DNA of 64,000 bases from contig NZ_JAQRFN010000003.1 of the NCBI RefSeq assembly GCF_028598555.1, forward strand, positions 124,001-188,000, read 5' to 3'. The notes under the pieces were generated by a model that saw nothing but the letters and a program-made list of their open reading frames with translations, made no database searches and was not told the DNA's origin. The position numbers and the translations under genes are program-made. How positions within the stretch are numbered: the stretch's first letter is position 1; each line of letters opens with the position of its first letter. Shown in pieces: positions 37,508 through 46,396 of the stretch. The DNA comes from Xenorhabdus anantnagensis (GTDB taxonomy: Bacteria > Pseudomonadota > Gammaproteobacteria > Enterobacterales > Enterobacteriaceae).

Positions 37508-37801
37508 ATGATTTACATAGTTATTTCTTTATTAATGCTTGTCCCTTTTTTCTTCACCTTAAAATGGCTCCTACTGTCGCACCAGATCCACTACAATGCG
37601 GCAGGAATCATGCTTGCAATAGCAGCTATGGCCTTTCATATGTATATCTTTCGTTTTGACAATATTCCAATTGTGAATATTGATGTTTCTCATCAGCCAG
37701 TTGTGTTTTATGCCGCTGTAGTGATTGCGCTTTTACACGGCATGCTCTATTCCATTTGTTACAAACGGTATTATGAGGCAGACATTTATGATGAGGATTG
37801 A
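37508..37801 (+). CDS. Small hypothetical membrane protein
   Basis: 97 residues from the ATG at 37508, which has AAGGA seven bases upstream (the ATG at 37502 is too close to that site). Three hydrophobic segments are visible: residues 1-20, about 32-50 and 66-85. The tail is charged and ends YEADIYDED. I do not recognise a family. It lies alone, convergent with smp with only nine bases between stops, and has no counterpart at this place in E. coli. It could be a small inner-membrane protein of unknown role. Confidence 0.65.
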   Translation: MIYIVISLLMLVPFFFTLKWLLLSHQIHYNAAGIMLAIAAMAFHMYIFRFDNIPIVNIDVSHQPVVFYAAVVIALLHGMLYSICYKRYYEADIYDED

Positions 37802-37810
37802 TGAGGAACG

Positions 37811-38479
37811 TTACCGTCTGGACTCATCATCTTTATTCTTATCTTCTGCATCTTCATCGGAAGGTTTAGTATTGGCGGTCAGCAGATAGGGGGATTGTTG
37901 CCAGCGGCTGGGAGATAGTTTCAGTAAGGTGTGAGCCAGAATAAACCCAATCGCCAAAGATAGCAGGAGCATTATCCTAAGTAAGTTAGTCGTGTTATCG
38001 ACCTGCTTGGCCTCAGTTGCCAATTGATGAGTATCCAGAGTCAGACGAAGAAAACCTTTTGGGCGATCTTTTCCCTGTATAGGTACTACGATTTGTTGGT
38101 TGAAATAGCCACTGGATTTTTTACCTTTCAACGATAATCGTTCACTAACAGAAATAGGTTCACCACTTTGTGCTATCTGTGTTCCGTTCTCCAGATAAAC
38201 GGCAGCATCTAAAATACGGCTGTAGCTAGTCAAGTAATCTAAACTAGCTACAATCTTTTTGTTATTAATATCTTGGCTATCATTCCCCATATCATCAGAC
38301 AAGCTGAATGCGACCTGTTTTGCCAAAGTTTTCGCCAGATCTTCAAACTGATCCATCGGAACCAATTGTTGAGAACGGCTGAAATAGGAAACTCCCTGCA
38401 ACAGCAGAACTAACAGTGCTATACATATTAATATAATCGCTGTCTTGTGCAGTCTAAGTTTTAGCTTTGCTTTTATCAT
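37811..38479 (-). CDS. smp: Inner-membrane protein Smp (YtjB)
   Basis: 222 residues (E. coli 214). Two membrane segments (about 12-33 and 167-186) enclose a periplasmic domain with FSLSDDMGN and VPIQGKDRPKGFLRL; the C-terminal cytoplasmic tail is hydrophilic and very rich in Asp, Glu and Lys. The gene is divergent from serB, as in E. coli, which confirms the identity. Its biochemical role is not established. Confidence 0.92.
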   Translation of the reverse strand: MIKAKLKLRLHKTAIILICIALLVLLLQGVSYFSRSQQLVPMDQFEDLAKTLAKQVAFSLSDDMGNDSQDINNKKIVASLDYLTSYSRILDAAVYLENGTQIAQSGEPISVSERLSLKGKKSSGYFNQQIVVPIQGKDRPKGFLRLTLDTHQLATEAKQVDNTTNLLRIMLLLSLAIGFILAHTLLKLSPSRWQQSPYLLTANTKPSDEDAEDKNKDDESRR

Positions 38480-38611
38480 AATTATCTCATTCCATGCTCA
38501 TAAAGCACATGTTGCCAGATGTAGTATTGATAGGATAGTTTGAAAATAGAATAGTTTGAAAAGCGTTTTTTGCCTCCACCAAATTATATGGAATTACAGG
38601 AGTCTATGTTC

Positions 38612-39589
38612 ATGTCGAATAATCTGGCCTATCGTTACTTACCGGATGAGATCCATAAATGGCCCGGGTTACCTTTGTCCCTCAGCGGCGATGAAGTCAT
38701 GCCACTGGATTACAGAGCAGGAGATAGTGGCTGGTTGCTGTATGGACGTGGTTTGAATAAACAGCGTATCAGTGATTTTCAGCACCGGCTGGGAGCCGCC
38801 ATTGTGGTGGTTTCTTCATGGCGGATTGATGATTATCAGGTTGTCCGCATTGCCGGTAGCCTTTCTCCCCGCATTAAACGACTGGCTGATGAGTGCCGTT
38901 TGGATGTCGTTCCATTGGGGCAAATCCCGCGTCTTCGCTCCCCCGGTTTATTGGTAATGGATATGGATTCCACCGCAATACAAATTGAGTGTATTGATGA
39001 GATTGCCCGTCTGGCAGGTGTTGGCGATAAGGTAGCGGAAATCACCGAACGAGCTATGCAAGGCGAACTGGATTTTTCAGACAGTCTGCGCGAGCGAGTT
39101 GCTCAGTTGGCCGGTGCCGACGCATCCATCTTGCAGCAAGTAATGGAAACCCTTCCCCTTATGCCGGGGCTGACCAGCCTTGTTCGCAAGTTACAATCAT
39201 TGGATTGGCATGTCGCAATTGCCTCCGGCGGCTTCACTTTCTTTGCCGATAATCTTCGCCAACAACTGCGTCTTTTTGACGCAGTCGCCAATCAGTTGGA
39301 GGTAAGAGATGGCAAGCTAACCGGTAAAGTCAAAGGCCCGATTGTCGATGCAAAATATAAGGCAACCACGTTGATAAGATTGGCAAAAACGCTGGATATT
39401 CCTCTGGGTCAAACCGTCGCCATTGGAGATGGTGCCAATGATCTGAAAATGATCCGGAAGGCAGGATTGGGAATAGCCTATCACGCCAAGCCAAAAGTGT
39501 ATGCCCAAGCCAAAGTTGCTATCCGCCATGCAGATTTAATGGGCGTTCTGTGTGTGTTGAGCGGTGGTTTAAAACACGAAGAACGTTAA
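38612..39589 (+). CDS. serB: Phosphoserine phosphatase
   Basis: 325 residues (E. coli 322). Final step of serine synthesis: phosphoserine to serine. HAD-family motifs: MDMDSTAIQ with nucleophile Asp117 and acid/base Asp119, IASGGFTFFA, and GDGANDLKMI. An N-terminal ACT-like region precedes them. The ATG at 38612 has CAGGAG nine bases upstream; a TTG and two further ATG codons upstream are in frame, but the closest of them is only three bases from that site. radA follows after 39 bases, so the two are likely co-transcribed as in E. coli. Confidence 0.96.
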   Translation: MSNNLAYRYLPDEIHKWPGLPLSLSGDEVMPLDYRAGDSGWLLYGRGLNKQRISDFQHRLGAAIVVVSSWRIDDYQVVRIAGSLSPRIKRLADECRLDVVPLGQIPRLRSPGLLVMDMDSTAIQIECIDEIARLAGVGDKVAEITERAMQGELDFSDSLRERVAQLAGADASILQQVMETLPLMPGLTSLVRKLQSLDWHVAIASGGFTFFADNLRQQLRLFDAVANQLEVRDGKLTGKVKGPIVDAKYKATTLIRLAKTLDIPLGQTVAIGDGANDLKMIRKAGLGIAYHAKPKVYAQAKVAIRHADLMGVLCVLSGGLKHEER

Positions 39590-39628
39590 TGCCAACAGGC
39601 AAAAATCATTATATTGAGGGAGAACAAA

Positions 39629-41011
39629 GTGGCAAAAGCAGCAAAGCGGGCATTTGTCTGTAACGAGTGTGGCGCGGATTATCCCCGCTGGCAGGGGCAA
39701 TGCACCGCATGCCACGCATGGAATACCATTACGGAAGTACGTTTGGCCGCAGCTTCATCATCCCGTAACGAGCGTTTCAGCGGTTATGCGGGAGAGACAG
39801 GTATCAGTAAGGTACAAAAACTCTCTGATATCAGTCTGGAAGAACTGCCCCGCTTTTCAACCGGGTTTAAAGAATTTGACCGTGTTCTCGGCGGCGGAGT
39901 GGTTCCCGGCAGTGCCATTTTGATTGGTGGTAATCCCGGAGCAGGGAAAAGTACTCTGCTTTTACAAACCATGTGCCAATTATCAGCCCAGATGAAAACC
40001 CTGTATGTGACAGGGGAAGAATCATTGCAGCAGGTGGCGATGCGAGCACATCGGCTGGGTTTGCCGACAGATCAACTCAACATGCTGTCGGAAACCAGCA
40101 TTGAACAAATTTGTCTGATTGCAGAGCAAGAACAACCCAAACTCATGGTGATTGATTCAATTCAGGTCATGCACATGGCTGATATTCAATCGTCACCAGG
40201 CAGTGTTGCCCAGGTAAGGGAAACCGCAGCCTACCTGACACGGTTTGCCAAAACCCGTGGTGTAGCCATAATCATGGTTGGGCATGTGACAAAAGATGGC
40301 TCTTTGGCTGGCCCCAAAGTGCTCGAACACTGTATAGACTGTTCCGTTATGTTGGATGGTGAAGCTGATTCCCGTTTCCGTACCTTACGCAGTCATAAAA
40401 ACCGCTTCGGTGCCGTTAATGAGCTGGGCGTGTTCGCGATGACCGAACAGGGATTGAGGGAAGTGAATAACCCTTCCGCCATTTTCCTGAGTCGTGGTGA
40501 TGAAATTACCTCAGGTAGTTCGGTCATGATTGTCTGGGAAGGTACTCGCCCTTTACTTGTTGAAATCCAGGCATTGGTAGATCACTCCATGATGTCAAAC
40601 CCACGCCGTGTAGCCGTAGGACTTGAACAAAACAGGCTGGCTATTCTACTCGCGGTTTTGCATCGACACGGCGGTCTGCAAATGGCTGACCAAGATGTTT
40701 TTGTGAACGTTGTTGGCGGGGTAAAAGTCACGGAAACAAGTGCTGATCTGGCGTTATTGCTCTCTTTAGTTTCCAGCTTTCGTAATCGACCTCTGCCCCG
40801 TGATCTGGTGGTCTTTGGTGAAGTGGGGTTGGCAGGTGAAATACGTCCCGTTCCCAGTGGACAAGAACGCATTTCAGAAGCAGCTAAGCACGGTTTTAAA
40901 CGAGCTATTGTTCCTCATGCCAACATGCCGAAAAAATCACTGCCTGATATGAAAGTATTTGGCGTCAAAAAATTGGCCGATGCCTTATCTATTCTGGATG
41001 ATTTAGATTAA
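39629..41011 (+). CDS. radA: DNA repair ATPase RadA (Sms)
   Basis: 460 residues, the E. coli length, starting at a GTG with GAGGGAG upstream (family start xAKAAKRAFVCNECGAD). RadA processes recombination intermediates and helps branch migration. Zinc finger CNEC...CTAC (residues 11-32), Walker A GGNPGAGKST near residue 96, the RadA signature KNRFGAVNE, and a C-terminal Lon-like domain with VVGGVKVTETSADLALLL are all intact. The six-codon longer ATG frame (MRENK) overlaps the ribosome-binding site and is rejected. It ends in an element-type palindrome acting as terminator; nadR, co-transcribed in E. coli, here lies 660 bases away with its own control region. Confidence 0.97.
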   Translation: MAKAAKRAFVCNECGADYPRWQGQCTACHAWNTITEVRLAAASSSRNERFSGYAGETGISKVQKLSDISLEELPRFSTGFKEFDRVLGGGVVPGSAILIGGNPGAGKSTLLLQTMCQLSAQMKTLYVTGEESLQQVAMRAHRLGLPTDQLNMLSETSIEQICLIAEQEQPKLMVIDSIQVMHMADIQSSPGSVAQVRETAAYLTRFAKTRGVAIIMVGHVTKDGSLAGPKVLEHCIDCSVMLDGEADSRFRTLRSHKNRFGAVNELGVFAMTEQGLREVNNPSAIFLSRGDEITSGSSVMIVWEGTRPLLVEIQALVDHSMMSNPRRVAVGLEQNRLAILLAVLHRHGGLQMADQDVFVNVVGGVKVTETSADLALLLSLVSSFRNRPLPRDLVVFGEVGLAGEIRPVPSGQERISEAAKHGFKRAIVPHANMPKKSLPDMKVFGVKKLADALSILDDLD

Positions 41012-41042
41012 GAAAAATTTTTTTATTTCTTTTGGTTCTATA

Positions 41043-41084
41043 CACCCAATAGATTTCAGGTAATAACTTGAAATCTATTGGGTG
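41043..41084. repeat. Palindromic repeat element, short copy C, probable radA terminator
   Basis: CACCCAATAGATTTCA and TGAAATCTATTGGGTG form a perfect 16-bp inverted repeat with a ten-base loop, 31 bases after the radA stop. The arm sequence matches the outer end of the 34195-34308 element, so it looks like a minimal member of that family used as a terminator. Confidence 0.7.
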
Positions 41085-41638
41085 GAGATTTAGGTGTTTT
41101 TCCTAATTATCAAGAATATTATTTGCCTTCCGTCACATAGTAAATGGGGAATTTAATTAAATTAACACTCTCTATTTATCGATTTAAATTTTAAAAAATG
41201 TTATTCCAAAATGAAAAATTCAGAATATTCCTAATTTAAGAATGTAATCTAATAAAATTTTAGAAAAGTATTTTTATTCATTCTGCTTAAATAAAAAATC
41301 AAGCAGTTAAACATCATATTATTTAAATTTTTTCTATTCTTACTAAACGTCATTATTTATTGGTTACGAATTATTGATTAAATTTAAACCACAAATGGTT
41401 GTATAATCATTTACACAACGAGAGAACCAATCAACCTACCTAATAAGCATTCAACAATTCCTATTGCTATTCATTTTTTGAATTAAACTACTAATTTAGT
41501 ATTTGGTTATTTTATTTTATATATATTCATAATTATACAATTTTAAATACCAAGGGTAGTTAAAATGACAGAATTTAACCCCAAAGCATCAATAAACAAC
41601 CAATTTTGTTTTTACCTTTCATAATAAGCATGCTACTT
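41085..41638. other. AT-rich spacer between radA and nadR
   Basis: About 550 bases of AT-rich DNA. A 19-codon frame at 41565-41624 starts with ATG after AAGGG, but I give it little weight. No RNA gene or repeat recognised. Confidence 0.5.
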
Positions 41639-41656
41639 TGTTTAGTATACTAAACA
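41639..41656 (+). promoter_or_regulatory. NadR operator
   Basis: TGTTTA-GTATAC-TAAACA is an exact match to the NadR box consensus (TGTTTA, six bases, TAAACA). It lies 15 bases upstream of the nadR start codon, directly before the GGAGG, so NadR bound there would block its own transcription or initiation. Confidence 0.85.
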
Positions 41657-41671
41657 TAAGGAGGGGGTTTT

Positions 41672-42898
41672 ATGGGACAATTTGACTATTTAAAAGAAGC
41701 GATTAAACAGGCAAGTTACACGTTACAGCAGGTTGCTGATGCCAGCGGAATGACAAAAGGCTATCTAAGCCAACTTATTAACGACAAGATAAAGAGTCCT
41801 AGCGCTCAGAAGCTGGCTTCTCTTCATCAATACCTAGGATTGGCGTATCCCATGGAAAAGAAAACAACTGGAGTTGTGTTTGGTAAATTTTACCCATTAC
41901 ATACTGGACACATTTATTTGATTCAACGGGCATCCAGTCAAATTGATGAACTACACGTTGTGCTTTGTTATGACGAAGTGCGTGATCGTGAGTTATTCAT
42001 TAATAGTTCGATGTCTCAGCAACCTACTGTGAGTGACCGCCTGAGATGGTTACTGCAAACATTCAAGTATCAGAAGAATATTCATATTCATGCATTTGAT
42101 GAACAAGGAATGGAGCCATATCCAAACGGCTGGGAAGCATGGAGTAAAGGCGTTAAGTCGTTTCTGGCAACAAAAGGCATCAATCCTGAATATATCTATT
42201 CCAGCGAATCACAGGATGTTTCTCGCTATAAAGAGTACTTCGACATTGAAACCGTACTTATCGATCCACAACGCTCATTCATGAATATTAGCGGTAGCCA
42301 AATCCGTCAGGCTCCTTTCCGTTATTGGGAATATATCCCTACAGAAGTGAAGCCATTCTTTGTACGTACAGTAGCTATTCTTGGTGGCGAATCGAGCGGA
42401 AAATCGACATTAGTAAATAAACTGGCCAATATGTTTAACACTACCAGCGCATGGGAATATGGGCGTGAATACGTATTTTCCCATCTTGGGGGAGACGAAA
42501 TGGCCTTGCAATACTCAGATTACGATAAAATTGCATTAGGTCATGCTCAATACATTGATTTTTCCGTTAAATATGCTAATAAAGTTGCGTTTATTGATAC
42601 TGATTTCGTGACAACACAGGCATTTTGCAAACGCTATGAAGGAAAAGAGCATCCTTTTGTTCAGGCAATGATTGATGAGTATCGCTTTGATTTAGTTATT
42701 TTTTTAGAAAACAATACTCCATGGGTTGCGGATGGTTTAAGAAGTTTAGGCAGCGAACGAGACCGCAAAGAATTTCAACATTTACTTGAGAATTTGTTGA
42801 AAAAAAATAATATCAATTATGTCTGCGTCAACTCACCGGATTATGATCAACGTTTTCTACGTTGTGTTGAACTCGTTCAAGAAATGTTAATGGAGTAA
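41672..42898 (+). CDS. nadR: Trifunctional NAD regulator: repressor, NMN adenylyltransferase, ribosylnicotinamide kinase
   Basis: 408 residues (E. coli 410). The N-terminal helix-turn-helix (residues 17-45, TLQQVADASGMTKGYLSQL) binds the NAD-gene operators; the central nucleotidyltransferase domain has GKFYPLHTGH; the C-terminal kinase domain has Walker A LGGESSGKSTL and the YGREYVFSHL and FIDTDFVTTQAFC motifs. AGGAGG lies upstream of the ATG. Unlike E. coli, it is separated from serB-radA by an AT-rich spacer and has its own operator, which indicates autoregulation. Confidence 0.97.
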   Translation: MGQFDYLKEAIKQASYTLQQVADASGMTKGYLSQLINDKIKSPSAQKLASLHQYLGLAYPMEKKTTGVVFGKFYPLHTGHIYLIQRASSQIDELHVVLCYDEVRDRELFINSSMSQQPTVSDRLRWLLQTFKYQKNIHIHAFDEQGMEPYPNGWEAWSKGVKSFLATKGINPEYIYSSESQDVSRYKEYFDIETVLIDPQRSFMNISGSQIRQAPFRYWEYIPTEVKPFFVRTVAILGGESSGKSTLVNKLANMFNTTSAWEYGREYVFSHLGGDEMALQYSDYDKIALGHAQYIDFSVKYANKVAFIDTDFVTTQAFCKRYEGKEHPFVQAMIDEYRFDLVIFLENNTPWVADGLRSLGSERDRKEFQHLLENLLKKNNINYVCVNSPDYDQRFLRCVELVQEMLME

Positions 42899-43576
42899 CT
42901 AACTTTTATATATAAAATAGATTACACTTATATTATTATCATGATTAATTGATAGTGACTTATTATTCACGGCAATCTTTATCACCTTGTATTCATACTA
43001 TTTTAACATTGAAACAAATGTTAACTTTAGTTATTTTTACAATGATAATAAAATAAATTGTGATAATAATATTTTTTGATACTTTAATTTTACTGTTTTG
43101 ACTTGAATTACAGGGAAATAAGTCATTTAATGAACAGACCTATTGATTTATTTATATAAAATTTATTAGTCATTAACAAACCCACAAATATTCTAGGTGT
43201 TTTTATCAATAACGGAGGTAATGAGAAGTCGCTTTAAAACATTAACAAAATATAAAATGACTTTTTTCCTTATTATCAAAGTGGAATAAAAATAGAAGAA
43301 TTTATGCTATTTTTATTTGTTTTAATCATTGTCTTAAGCATAATTTATTAATATTCTTGATTTTTTTATTCTAAGACTAAGAAACATCTCATTTATTAGA
43401 TAGTCATTGTAAATAATAATTGACATAAGATGAGCATATCCTTGGTGAAGATGTTTCACATATAGACTATTTTTATTCGTACAATACCATAAGGACATTA
43501 ATGTTATTACGAATGGATTTAGACAGCATATGTTAAGGAAAAAGTTTTAATCTTTTAACCTAATTGTGTTGAGAAT
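42899..43576. other. AT-rich spacer upstream of the ABC-like gene
   Basis: About 680 bases, very AT-rich. It includes two tiny frames, MRSRFKTLTKYKMTFFLIIK at 43221 (22 codons, after CGGAGG) and MLFLFVLIIVLSIIY at 43304. They resemble membrane-anchor fragments and might be remnants of a permease or fusion protein, but this is weak. Confidence 0.4.
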
Positions 43577-44305
43577 ATGAACTTAAATCAATTTAAATCG
43601 ATTGAGGTTATCAATATTTCATATGGTTTAACTGGTGCTACAGTTAATCATGAAATGATTTCAGATATCACATTTTCTATTATACCAGGTGAAATTACTT
43701 TGATAACAGGGCCGAAGGCATCGACTAACCGTACAATGTTGTCGATTGCGTCGGGTATGTTACAACCAGATCAAGGAGATGTATTAATTAATAATAACAA
43801 GTTGAAACTAATGAATGATGTAGAGTTAGGAAAATTTCATAGTGAAACTAGTGGGTTTATTTTCCAAGATTTCAACTTATTTAGTGAACTCACACTATTA
43901 GATAACTTGTTATTATCAACGTCTTATGGATTATCGCTTTCTCGCGAACAAGCAGAAAGAATCGCGCAAAAATCGTTGGATGTTGTGAAATTAGGCGATA
44001 AGAGCCGTTATTATCCAGGGGAATTGTCTGAAAACGAGAAACAGCTGGCTGCAATGGCGAAAGCCATAGTCAGAAGACCTGAATATTTATTTGCAGATGA
44101 CCCGACACGCAATTTAGATCATCAGGCATTTCAGACGTTCATTAATATCTGTAAATTTATTGCACATGAACAAAAAGGCACAGTTGTCATTGCCTCCCAA
44201 GATAAGCGCCTGATGCAGCATGCAAGTAGCGTTATCACTTTAGCAAGGGGAAAGGCGGTTAAAACTTATGAGTCCGTTATGGAACAACGAGTTTTAGTGC
44301 AGTAA
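43577..44305 (+). CDS. Orphan ABC-transporter ATPase-like protein with degenerate catalytic motifs
   Basis: 242 residues, collinear with LolD/MacB-type ATPases over the whole length. Key motifs are altered: Walker A is GPKASTNRT (residues 45-53), so the lysine is Asn51 and two glycines are gone; the signature is LSENEKQ instead of LSGGQ; Walker B is LFADDPT with Asp175 in place of catalytic Glu; the H-loop His is Gln208 (IASQDKR). Q-loop Gln97 and the NLD D-loop are kept. The frame is intact without stops, so it is probably expressed but unlikely to hydrolyse ATP normally. No permease gene is adjacent; it sits between nadR and ettA, which are neighbours in E. coli, in AT-rich DNA. Function unknown. 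Confidence 0.8.
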   Translation: MNLNQFKSIEVINISYGLTGATVNHEMISDITFSIIPGEITLITGPKASTNRTMLSIASGMLQPDQGDVLINNNKLKLMNDVELGKFHSETSGFIFQDFNLFSELTLLDNLLLSTSYGLSLSREQAERIAQKSLDVVKLGDKSRYYPGELSENEKQLAAMAKAIVRRPEYLFADDPTRNLDHQAFQTFINICKFIAHEQKGTVVIASQDKRLMQHASSVITLARGKAVKTYESVMEQRVLVQ

Positions 44306-44330
44306 TGCAATAATTTAGTGACTATCAATA

Positions 44331-44360
44331 AAAAACGGCCTGATATCAGGCCGTTTTTTT
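44331..44360. terminator. Bidirectional terminator between the ABC-like gene and ettA
   Basis: AAAAACGGCCTGA pairs with TCAGGCCGTTTTT around a short TA centre, with A- and T-runs on both sides. Confidence 0.9.
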
Positions 44361-44371
44361 ATCTCACAAAT

Positions 44372-46039
44372 TTACTTGCTGATCTTTTTATATTTGATGC
44401 GGTGAGGCTCCAGAGCTTCAGCCCCCATAGTTCGCTTCTTGTAATCTTCGTATTCACTAAAGTTTCCTTCAAAGAAGGAAACTTTGCCTTCATCCTGATA
44501 ATCAATGATGTGGGTCGCGATACGGTCAAGGAACCAACGGTCATGGGAAATAACCATCGCACAGCCCGGGAATTCCAGCAGGGCATTTTCCAAAGCACGC
44601 AGAGTTTCAATGTCTAAATCGTTGGTGGGTTCATCGAGCAGCAGCATGTTGCCGCCAACTTGCAACAGTTTGGATAAATGCAGACGACCACGCTCACCAC
44701 CAGACAATTCGCCAACACGCTTGCCTTGATCTACCCCTTTGAAGTTAAAGCGGCCAACATAGGCACGGCTTGGAATTTCAAAGTTGCCAATGCGCATGAT
44801 GTCTTGACCGCCTGAAACTTCTTCCCAAACGGTTTTGCTGTCATCCATGTTATCGCGGAACTGATCAACAGATGCCAATTTAACAGTCTCACCCAGTGTA
44901 ATCGAACCAGAATCTGGTTGCTCTTGACCGGATAACATACGGAACAGAGTTGATTTACCCGCACCGTTCGGACCGATGATCCCAACAATCGCTCCTTTCG
45001 GCAGGGAGAAACTCAAGTTGTCGATCAGAACGCGATCACTGTAAGATTTGGTCAGATTGGTAACTTCCAGTACCTTGTCTCCCAAACGTGGGCCAGGTGG
45101 AATAAACAATTCACTGGTTTCATTGCGCTTCTGGTAGTCGACGTTATTAAGTTCTTCAAAGCGAGCCAGACGTGCCTTGCCTTTTGCCTGACGTCCTTTC
45201 GGATTTTGGCGAACCCACTCAAGTTCTTTCTCAATGGATTTACGGCGAGCCGCTTCTGACGCTGCTTCCTGTGCCAGACGAGCGTCTTTTTGTTCCAGCC
45301 ATGAGGAGTAGTTGCCTTCCCATGGAATGCCTTCACCACGGTCAAGCTCCAAGATCCAGCCAGCAACGTTATCAAGGAAGTAACGATCGTGGGTAATCGC
45401 AACCACAGTGCCTTCGTAATCATGCAGGAAGCGTTCTAACCATGCGACAGATTCAGCGTCAAGGTGGTTAGTCGGTTCGTCGAGCAACAGCATGTCTGGT
45501 TTTTCCAGTAACAGGCGACAAATCGCTACACGACGACGCTCACCACCGGACAGGAGTTCAATCTTGGCATCCCATGCAGGCAGGCGCAGGGCATCAGCCG
45601 CTCGCTCAAGCTGGTTTTCCAGATTGTGTCCGTCATGAGATTGGATGATCGCTTCCAGCTCGCCCTGCTCTTTTGCCAGCTTATCAAAATCCGCCTCTGG
45701 CTCAGCATAAGCTGCATAGACTTCATCAAGACGAGTCAGGGCATTTTTGACTTCGCTAACAGCTTCTTCCACTGCTTCACGAACGGTATGTTCAGGATTA
45801 AGTTTAGGTTCCTGCGGTAGATAGCCGATTTTAATGCCCGGTTGTGGGCGAGCTTCTCCCTCAATATCTTTATCAATACCCGCCATGATGCGCAGTAAGG
45901 TAGATTTACCCGCACCATTCAAGCCGAGAACACCGATTTTTGCTCCAGGGAAAAAACTCAGAGAAATATTTTTCAGAATATGCCTTTTCGGGGGCACAAT
46001 TTTACCCACCCGATGCATACTATAAACATATTGAGCCAA
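44372..46039 (-). CDS. ettA: Energy-dependent translational throttle protein EttA
   Basis: 555 residues, the E. coli length. ABC-F protein that binds the ribosomal E site and gates early elongation according to ADP/ATP ratio. Two intact ABC domains: Walker A GLNGAGKSTLL and GPNGAGKSTLF, signatures LLSGGERRR and ELSGGERGR, Walker B MLLLDEPTNHLD and MLLLDEPTNDLD, plus the arm region and the linker with GRQAKGKARLARFEEL. It is divergent from slt as in E. coli. It makes a useful contrast with the broken motifs of the gene just upstream in coordinates. Confidence 0.97.
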   Translation of the reverse strand: MAQYVYSMHRVGKIVPPKRHILKNISLSFFPGAKIGVLGLNGAGKSTLLRIMAGIDKDIEGEARPQPGIKIGYLPQEPKLNPEHTVREAVEEAVSEVKNALTRLDEVYAAYAEPEADFDKLAKEQGELEAIIQSHDGHNLENQLERAADALRLPAWDAKIELLSGGERRRVAICRLLLEKPDMLLLDEPTNHLDAESVAWLERFLHDYEGTVVAITHDRYFLDNVAGWILELDRGEGIPWEGNYSSWLEQKDARLAQEAASEAARRKSIEKELEWVRQNPKGRQAKGKARLARFEELNNVDYQKRNETSELFIPPGPRLGDKVLEVTNLTKSYSDRVLIDNLSFSLPKGAIVGIIGPNGAGKSTLFRMLSGQEQPDSGSITLGETVKLASVDQFRDNMDDSKTVWEEVSGGQDIMRIGNFEIPSRAYVGRFNFKGVDQGKRVGELSGGERGRLHLSKLLQVGGNMLLLDEPTNDLDIETLRALENALLEFPGCAMVISHDRWFLDRIATHIIDYQDEGKVSFFEGNFSEYEDYKKRTMGAEALEPHRIKYKKISK

Positions 46040-46190
46040 TGTATTTTACCTTTTAATTAATCAGGAAATTTTCAAAATTGTTTGCGTTTATAGGACTTGA
46101 ATGGCGTATTTTTACATATCATGTCGCCACCTAATTAGAGTTAAATTTAGGCATTCCGTGGCCACAAACGGTAAAAATCAATAACACAAT

Positions 46191-46250
46191 TCCAGTCAAA
46201 TAACACTATATTCAGTCAAATAACACTATATCCAATCAAATAACACTATT
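46191..46250. repeat. 20-bp tandem repeat, three copies
   Basis: TCCAGTCAAATAACACTATA occurs three times (46191-46210, 46211-46230, 46231-46250) with one or two changes per copy. It lies in the ettA/slt divergent spacer (46040-46396), which contains no gene. Confidence 0.9.
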
Positions 46251-46396
46251 CCAATGCGTTCCATTCTGCCTTCGCCAATTGTAATAACTTGTATCAATAA
46301 TATGATTATAATTACATAGCATTTAGACAATGCACTTGGGTATTGGGCATTAGATATTGGGACACTGATAGTAGTCTTCTGGAGGAGTATGTGGCA

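Noticed and set aside
41565-41624. 19-codon frame MTEFNPKASINNQFCFYLS before nadR with AAGGG upstream
   Set aside because: Too short to judge; no control-codon logic for NAD and no attenuator hairpin after it.
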